A DNA stretch of 64,000 nt from an uncultured Oscillospiraceae bacterium (GTDB lineage: Bacteria > Bacillota > Clostridia > Oscillospirales > Oscillospiraceae), in the NCBI GenBank assembly GCA_910584835.1, contig CAJUEG010000006.1, positions 4,377 to 68,376 of the forward strand, written 5' to 3'. Each line of letters begins with the position of its first letter. The first letter of the stretch is position 1. This document shows, piece by piece, positions 58,708 through 64,000 of the stretch. The translations under genes and the position numbers were made by a program. The notes under the pieces are model-generated. The model saw only the letters and a list, made by a program, of their open reading frames with translations, made no database searches and was not told the DNA's origin.

Positions 58708-59519
58708 AAAAGATGAGGAACCTGCTGGGGCTGGCCTTGGCGGCGGGGGCGGCGCTGTCCCTGACGGCTCCGGCCTTCGCATCGGACTACTCGTTCACCA
58801 CCAAAGCACCCCAGGACTACTACGGGAGCACCAGCTACGAGGATGTATACGGCTCCCAGTACAACTACGGCGGCAGGAACGCCGTGGATTACGAGGTGCC
58901 CGAACTGGAGTATGGCCGCATGAGCACCACCATGACCGGCGTGATGGAGCGCACCATTCTGCCCGGGCTCCAGGGGACCGTGGTGGGCGACTCCGGCAGC
59001 TACGGGATCGGCGGCGGGGGTGGTGGCCCCCTTACCGAGCTGGTCATCGACGGCACCGGCGGCTCCGGGCAGGTCACCACCACGCCCCCCATTCAGCAGC
59101 CCGGCTACACCAGTGTGTCCGGCATGGTACGGGCGGACGGCAGCATCGGCACGGTGAAGATCCCCAAGCTGGACATCAATGTGAAGGTATGGGAGGGCGA
59201 GACCACCGCCAGCATGGCCAAGGGCCTGGGCCACTACAGCTCCACCTCTGGCTGGCTGGGGAACGTTGGGGTGTGCGGCCACAACCGGGGGGCCCGGTAT
59301 AACATCGGCGCCATCAAAGATCTCAAACCGGGCGATATCATCACCTACACCACCATCTACGGCACCCGCACCTATCAGGTGACTATGGTGAAGACCATCG
59401 CCAACAACGACTGGAGTTATCTCCAGGGGACGGTGGACAACCGCATCACCCTCACCACCTGTCTGGCCAACCAGCCGGCAAAAAGAATTTGCGTGCAGGC
59501 TGTGGAGAAAAGTGCCTGA
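58704..59519 (+). CDS. Sortase with N-terminal signal peptide
   Basis: A 271-residue sortase. Signal peptide (about residues 1-26), then a Gly- and Tyr-rich linker, then the catalytic domain from about 145: H193 in CGHNRG, C253 in TLTTC and R261 in AKRIC, all intact. The TLTTC text suggests a class D-like enzyme. It covalently links surface proteins to peptidoglycan or polymerises pilins; the thioester adhesin nearby is a candidate substrate, although its sorting signal is missing from this window. The ATGA overlap couples it to the gene upstream. Confidence 0.9.
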   Translation: MKKMRNLLGLALAAGAALSLTAPAFASDYSFTTKAPQDYYGSTSYEDVYGSQYNYGGRNAVDYEVPELEYGRMSTTMTGVMERTILPGLQGTVVGDSGSYGIGGGGGGPLTELVIDGTGGSGQVTTTPPIQQPGYTSVSGMVRADGSIGTVKIPKLDINVKVWEGETTASMAKGLGHYSSTSGWLGNVGVCGHNRGARYNIGAIKDLKPGDIITYTTIYGTRTYQVTMVKTIANNDWSYLQGTVDNRITLTTCLANQPAKRICVQAVEKSA

Positions 59520-59596
59520 AAAGTGCTAAATCTGCGAAAATGGAAAAGGTGAGAACGCTAAATCAATTTATCGGCGCAGGGAAATAAAATAATCCT

Positions 59597-59625
59597 TTGA
59601 CAATTTCACCGCGTGGGATTATGCT
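59597..59625 (+). promoter_or_regulatory. Promoter of the SLH peptidase-like gene
   Basis: TTGACA (59597-59602), 17-bp spacer, TATGCT (59620-59625). Confidence 0.6.
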
Positions 59626-59660
59626 CGAATCAGAAAGAAACGGTAAAGGAGCGTGAGACC

Positions 59661-60824
59661 ATGAGGAAAAGGATGATAAACGTACTGCTGTGCGCTGTGG
59701 CGGCCGTGTCTTTGGCCATTCCGGCATTTGCGGCCTACCGTGATGTGCCCGCCGACTACTGGGCGGCAGACGATATCCAGTATGTCACTGAGCGGGGGCT
59801 GTTCAACGGCACCGGCCCCGACACCTTTGGGCCGTCCACCGAGATGAGCCGGGCCATGCTGGCCACGGTACTGTACCGTTATGCGGGAAGCCCCACCGTG
59901 TCGGGGAACGTCCCCTATAGCGATATGGCTGCCGGGGCTTGGTATACGTCCGGCGTAGTGTGGGCCTATCAGAATGGGATCTTTCCCAGCGCCAACCTGG
60001 AACGGAGGCTGCTGTACCCCAACGAAAACGTCCGGCGGGCAGAGTTCTGCGTCATGCTGTACCGCTTTGCCCAATCGCTGGGCAAGGCCGCCGCTGACCC
60101 TGCCGCCGTGGAACGATCCCCCTTCACCGATATGGACTGGAGCCGTTTCTCCATGGCAGGCTTCGGCCCCATCTACCATGAGGCTGAGGAGGCCATGCTG
60201 GGTTGGGCCTGGCCCATGGGCATCATGGAGGGCACGTCGGCAACCACGATCAATCCGCTGGGCACCATCACCCGTGCGGAGGTGGCGGCCATGCTGGCCC
60301 GCTTTGACCGCAATGTGCTGGGCGGGACGGAACCCACGGTACAGCCCACGCCCTCCCCAACGCCCGACCCGAGCCTCGCCCCCACCGGGAACGGGTATAC
60401 CACCGCCGATGGGAAGCCGCTGACGGAGGAAAATGTGAGAGCGGCTATCGTGGCATTGAAGGAGATTTACCCGGATGGGACAGTTTATCCCACACCTTAC
60501 TGCTCCAATGATCCGCTTAACCGCTCTTATAGCAACTGTGATGCCTGTGCAGGCTGGGCCATGCTGTGCTCAGATGCCGCATTTGGCGACTTACCGTGGA
60601 AGCGTGTGGCTAATCCTCAATGGGAAAATATCCGGGCTGGCGATTTGGTTCAGTTCAGGAATACTCCTGATGGTCATGTGGTGGTTGTGCTTGAGAAAAC
60701 AGATGAATATATCAAAGTCACTGAAAGCGGAACTCATAATAAAGCACTTTGGGGCGGGCAGTATTTTAAGTGGTGGCTGGAGGGCCAGCCCGATTATGCC
60801 ATGCAAACGCGTTATCCCGAATAA
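59661..60824 (+). CDS. SLH protein with C-terminal cysteine-peptidase-like domain
   Basis: A 387-residue exported protein: signal peptide (residues 1-24), three SLH repeats (YRDVPADYWAADDIQYV, YSDMAAGAWYTSGVVWA, FTDMDWSRFSMAG), a Pro/Thr linker (PTPSPTPDPS) and a C-terminal domain from about 265. That domain shows CAGWAMLCSD and GDLVQFRNTPDGHVVVVLE, a Cys/His pair of the CHAP/NlpC type, so it may cut peptidoglycan. The last 380 bp have lower GC than the SLH part, suggesting a mosaic gene. AAGGAG lies upstream of ATG 59661. Confidence 0.85.
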   Translation: MRKRMINVLLCAVAAVSLAIPAFAAYRDVPADYWAADDIQYVTERGLFNGTGPDTFGPSTEMSRAMLATVLYRYAGSPTVSGNVPYSDMAAGAWYTSGVVWAYQNGIFPSANLERRLLYPNENVRRAEFCVMLYRFAQSLGKAAADPAAVERSPFTDMDWSRFSMAGFGPIYHEAEEAMLGWAWPMGIMEGTSATTINPLGTITRAEVAAMLARFDRNVLGGTEPTVQPTPSPTPDPSLAPTGNGYTTADGKPLTEENVRAAIVALKEIYPDGTVYPTPYCSNDPLNRSYSNCDACAGWAMLCSDAAFGDLPWKRVANPQWENIRAGDLVQFRNTPDGHVVVVLEKTDEYIKVTESGTHNKALWGGQYFKWWLEGQPDYAMQTRYPE

Positions 60825-60842
60825 CTAACATATCCAATATTG

Positions 60843-60876
60843 AAAGGCCAGACTGCGAGAGCAGTCTGGCCTTTGT
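60843..60876 (+). terminator. Terminator after the SLH peptidase-like gene
   Basis: AAAGGCCAGACTGC with GCAGTCTGGCCTTT, loop GAGA, short T run. It also lies just before the adhesin ribosome site. Confidence 0.88.
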
Positions 60877-60895
60877 CATGCAAGGAGGAACTGCA

Positions 60896-63514
60896 TTGAA
60901 AAACAATATCATTAAGCGCACAATGTCCTTGATTCTGGCGCTGATATGTGTCCTGGGTCTCCTGCCTCTATCCGCTTTCGCGGCCACGGGGCTGTCCAGC
61001 GCCCCGGACAGCATTACCCAGAAATCCTCGGACTATATGTACATCGGCGGCCGTCCCGTGCGCTACCGCGCCGCCAGCGATACCATCAACAACAATGGTT
61101 TGCCCTACGTCTTTGACGAACAGGTGACGGTGCCGGGGCTGGATGCCCCCACCCGTGCCCTCTGCGCTTACCAAAAAGGAACCTTGGGTAACGGGGCGAA
61201 TGGGCAGAAGTGGAACTTCAAAACCGAGGTGACCGATCCCTCGCTGAAGACCCTGCTCACTTATGTGTACGCCCACACATACGGCAACTTTACGGATGCC
61301 GGCAATGCCCGCGGGCTGGATCATTGGACCGAGTATTGGTCTGATATCTGGTTTATGGTGGCCCAGGCTATGTCGTGGTACTATGAGTACGGCATCATCA
61401 TTGATGTCACCGCCAATCGGGAGGGTTTCATTGAGCAGGTGGCGGAGGAATTTGTTTCGGCCATGAAACTGTACCACCGCACCTACGGCCAGTCCTCCTG
61501 GATCAAGGACTGGGACGCCATCGACACCCACAGCATTATTGACAGCTCCGACGGCGGCAAGACCGGCTACTCCGCCTACGACTATATCAAAACTGGCGTG
61601 GATTTGGTGCTGGATCATCCCGAGTATTACCACAAGTATCGCCTGTGGGAGTACGAGTGGGATAAAAGTCAGCCGTGGAAACTGCCTGGTCAGTCTGGCG
61701 TGCCTATGCAGCGGCTGTTAATTGCTGTGCCGCAAGAAGGGCAGAAAGACTTGACCGTGCAAATGACTGTCAAAAAACTTGAAGCAGGCACCAACAAACC
61801 GATGGCCGGAGTTACCTTCAAGGTAGAGAGCGCAGATGGCTCCGGGAGTTTCTCCGCAACCAAGATTACCGGGGCCGATGGGACATTCACACTGACGCAG
61901 GAAGCGGACAACCTCAAAGCCGGCCAGTACACCATCACGGAGGAGTCTGTCCCGGAGGGCTACGTGGCCCAGACCGCATCCCAAACCGTGACGGTCATGC
62001 CCAATGACTCCATCTCTAACACGTTCGTGTTCTACAACCAGCCCAACAAAAAGGAGGGCGATGGTTCCATTCGCAAAGTGGACAGTGACAACCCCACTGT
62101 GGGCATCCCCGGTGCGGTCATCCGCATTACCTCGGTCAAGCTGGATGACGGCGGCAGCTACTTTGGCGAATTCGTCACCAAGGACGGCGGTTATATTCTC
62201 AAAGAGGATCTGGACTTCTCCAAGCTGCCCACCGGGTCGTATATCGCGGAGGAGATCACCCCGCCGGAGGGCTATATCCTCAGCTCCGATGTGAGCAAGG
62301 TGAAGCAGCCCTTTGTCTGGGACGGCGAGCATGACATCAGCCTTATTTTTGAAAACAGCTCCAAGGTAAAAATCCAGCTCAAGAAGGTGGATGAGAGCAG
62401 CAGCCCCCTCCCAGGAGCTGTTTTTTTGATCCTCCGAGACGGGCAGATCATCGGCACCGAGGAGACTACGGCGGACGGCACCATCACGGTGTCCAATGTC
62501 ACCGAGGGACACTATGAATTTGTGGAGGTGGCCGCCCCGGAGGGCATGGACTGCGACAAAACGCCCGTTGGCGTTCACGTCAATGCCGAGGATATCCAGG
62601 GGGAGCAGACTATCGTGGTGGAGAAAATGAACCATCACAAGCGGTCTTTAACGATTACCAAGCGCGACACAGAGACCGGCGAACCTGTGCCCAACACCAG
62701 CTTCCACATTCGCGGCGTTAATTTGGGCTACGAGAACGATGTGGTGACGGGCGCGGACGGCACCGCCACCCTCTCCGATATGCCCAGCGGTTGTTATGAG
62801 GTAGAGGAGACCGATGTTCCGGCCCCCTACATTTTGGACACCAACAACCGTAAAACGGTGTGGATCGACGCCACCAAAGACCAGGACGTGGTGGTGGACT
62901 TCGTGAACAGCACTCGGCCCGGTCTGCGCTTGCTGAAAATCGACCAGCAGACCGGCGCGCCTCTCTCCGGCGTTCTGTTCCGCGTCGCGGAGGTCAACGG
63001 CGGCTATGACGAGCAGCATTTCACCAACGCCGAGGGTCTGATCGTTCTGGAAGGGTTGAATCCCGGGGCCTACACCGTGCAGGAACTCAAGCCGAAAAAT
63101 GGCTGGGTGGAGGACGATACCGTCCACACGATTTATCTGGAGGAAAACAAGACCACCACGATTGAACTGAGCAACCTGCGCAAGCCGGATTTGTTTATCA
63201 AGAAGGTGGATTCCATCACCGGCAGCCCCATCAAAGGCGTGAAGTTCCAGGTCTGGCGGGGCAGCAATGATACCAAGACCGGCGAGTACAACGATCTGGG
63301 CGTTTTCTACACCGACCCCCAAGGCGAGATCCACCTGGAGCGGCAGGAAACGGGCTGGTACAAAATTCAGGAACTGGAACCCGCCCCCGGCTACACCATT
63401 AAAGAACCGGCTATCCAGGAGATCTATCTGGCGGCAGGTAAAGACCACACCGTCACCTTTGAGAACACCCCAAAAAACGCGATAGTGGTTGAAAAGGCGC
63501 GCTTTGTTCCTTGA
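60896..63514 (+). CDS. Thioester-domain adhesin with six CnaB repeats, 3' truncated
   Basis: An 872-residue surface protein; the TTG at 60896 is used because AAGGAGG lies 7 nt upstream. After the signal peptide (residues 1-29), a thioester domain (about 45-280) has C90 in RALCAYQ and Q157 in VAQAMSW, the pair that forms the internal thioester which captures host amines. Six CnaB/SpaA-type repeats follow, each with a Lys near the start and E-E/EL before the PxGY segment, for isopeptide bonds. The last reads NAIVVEK, which normally opens a further repeat, then ARFVP and a stop. No LPxTG anchor is present, so the gene looks cut. Confidence 0.87.
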   Translation: MKNNIIKRTMSLILALICVLGLLPLSAFAATGLSSAPDSITQKSSDYMYIGGRPVRYRAASDTINNNGLPYVFDEQVTVPGLDAPTRALCAYQKGTLGNGANGQKWNFKTEVTDPSLKTLLTYVYAHTYGNFTDAGNARGLDHWTEYWSDIWFMVAQAMSWYYEYGIIIDVTANREGFIEQVAEEFVSAMKLYHRTYGQSSWIKDWDAIDTHSIIDSSDGGKTGYSAYDYIKTGVDLVLDHPEYYHKYRLWEYEWDKSQPWKLPGQSGVPMQRLLIAVPQEGQKDLTVQMTVKKLEAGTNKPMAGVTFKVESADGSGSFSATKITGADGTFTLTQEADNLKAGQYTITEESVPEGYVAQTASQTVTVMPNDSISNTFVFYNQPNKKEGDGSIRKVDSDNPTVGIPGAVIRITSVKLDDGGSYFGEFVTKDGGYILKEDLDFSKLPTGSYIAEEITPPEGYILSSDVSKVKQPFVWDGEHDISLIFENSSKVKIQLKKVDESSSPLPGAVFLILRDGQIIGTEETTADGTITVSNVTEGHYEFVEVAAPEGMDCDKTPVGVHVNAEDIQGEQTIVVEKMNHHKRSLTITKRDTETGEPVPNTSFHIRGVNLGYENDVVTGADGTATLSDMPSGCYEVEETDVPAPYILDTNNRKTVWIDATKDQDVVVDFVNSTRPGLRLLKIDQQTGAPLSGVLFRVAEVNGGYDEQHFTNAEGLIVLEGLNPGAYTVQELKPKNGWVEDDTVHTIYLEENKTTTIELSNLRKPDLFIKKVDSITGSPIKGVKFQVWRGSNDTKTGEYNDLGVFYTDPQGEIHLERQETGWYKIQELEPAPGYTIKEPAIQEIYLAAGKDHTVTFENTPKNAIVVEKARFVP

Positions 63515-64000
63515 CAATCTGCGTAGAAATACGCAATAAAACAAGGCAGATTTTGCAAGAAATCTGAACTCTATGCTTGATTCGGCAGGGGCAGAACCTG
63601 CCTGACCCGGTGTGACGGGTGACCAAAACTCTGATACTCCGACGTGCGCCCGTAGTGTCATGCGGGATGTACGAAGCTCGGTAAAGAGCGGAGGCGATAT
63701 CTGAGACGGTATCGTGCCGCGGGAGGCTACAAATCGGTCATGTCCAGAATGTTTTGTTGCAACCGACATAATCCTGAGTGTACGGCTCGTGAACGATGGG
63801 GTGATAATACAGCCACCCTCTCCCATGTGGAGTGCTGTCGCCGTTCAAACTTTCTTTTCGTGGAAAACGGCAGAAAACCATTTTAGGTCGAATGTCTTTG
63901 GCAGAATATCACACAAGTCAAAGATGGCAGCCGGGCTAAAGGGATGGGCTAAAACCGATATGTAAAGCTAAAGCATAGGGAACAAAGGAACCATGGACGG
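63515..64000 (+). other. Non-coding region, probable group II intron 5' part
   Basis: No protein gene is supported to the window edge. From 63644, GTGCGCCC matches the conserved 5' end of many bacterial group II introns, and the text after it is rich in short pairing segments, as expected for domain I. An ATG at 63993 close to the edge may open a maturase. Alternatively the inserted sequence begins near 63495, where the adhesin homology stops. Confidence 0.45.

Larger units (their letters stand above)
52543..64000 (+). mobile_element. Integrative element (left part)
   Basis: From here to the window edge the genes are typical of Clostridia ICEs: ParA, two ParB-like proteins, a Bro-N protein, small hypotheticals, an XF1762-type protein, a RelE-like toxin, then exported surface proteins with a sortase. 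GC content is visibly lower than in the ATP synthase region. The left end is inferred from the cut SpoVT/AbrB gene. No integrase or conjugation gene is in the window, so the class cannot be named. Confidence 0.65.

Noticed and set aside
1..64000. CRISPR array or rRNA operon
   Set aside because: No regularly spaced repeats and no rRNA sequence were seen; a single tRNA gene is the only stable RNA identified.

Overview
The window is a GC-rich, gene-dense stretch of a Firmicutes genome, most likely a gut Clostridia of the Oscillospiraceae group (Flavonifractor/Oscillibacter/Lawsonibacter-like). This is inference from the gene set: BlaI/M56 pairs, SLH-anchored proteins, an 11-codon remnant of a SpoVT/AbrB gene, AgrC/LytTR-type regulators, a Clostridia-type phosphofructokinase, and strong AGGAGG ribosome sites with Gram-positive TTGACA/TATAAT promoters.

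Layout. 1-8.6 kb: barnase/barstar pair, superoxide reductase, phosphofructokinase, polyphosphate kinase, and a large secreted M14 peptidase with SLH domains. 8.8-11.4 kb: a hemerythrin/CheX-like/receiver fusion and an MFS transporter. 11.5-19.6 kb: two BlaI/M56 regulatory pairs with related operators, flanking feoAB. 19.7-28.6 kb: two ABC exporter pairs and a Gfo/Idh/MocA oxidoreductase, with a small MITE-like element between two of the ABC genes. 28.7-30.9 kb: an operon of a thioredoxin-reductase-like flavoprotein, a LytTR regulator and a soluble histidine kinase. 31-34.8 kb: asparaginase, metallophosphoesterase and an unusual ParB-like/BMP protein. 35-41.3 kb: an F-type ATP synthase operon. 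41.3-45.4 kb: tRNA-Arg, a hypothetical gene and a FapA-CheX-CheY set. 45.4-52.1 kb: MarR with an ABC exporter pair, and a radical-SAM/DUF4130 pair. 52.5-64 kb: start of an integrative element (ParA, ParB, Bro-N, a second ParB, small ICE genes, RelE-like toxin, sortase, SLH cysteine-peptidase-like protein, thioester adhesin), ending in a probable group II intron cut by the window edge.

The strongest novelty candidate is the ATP synthase. There is no separate delta gene. The delta (OSCP) C-terminal domain is fused to the N-terminus of the alpha subunit, and the delta N-terminal domain is absent from the operon. As alpha is present three times per F1, this implies up to three stalk-docking domains instead of one. 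The c subunit also carries a signal-peptide-like leader.

Other themes are redox and iron handling (superoxide reductase, hemerythrin, feoAB, a flavin reductase tied to a two-component system), several CheX/CheY-type signalling modules without a visible chemotaxis operon, and accessory surface adhesion functions carried on the integrative element.
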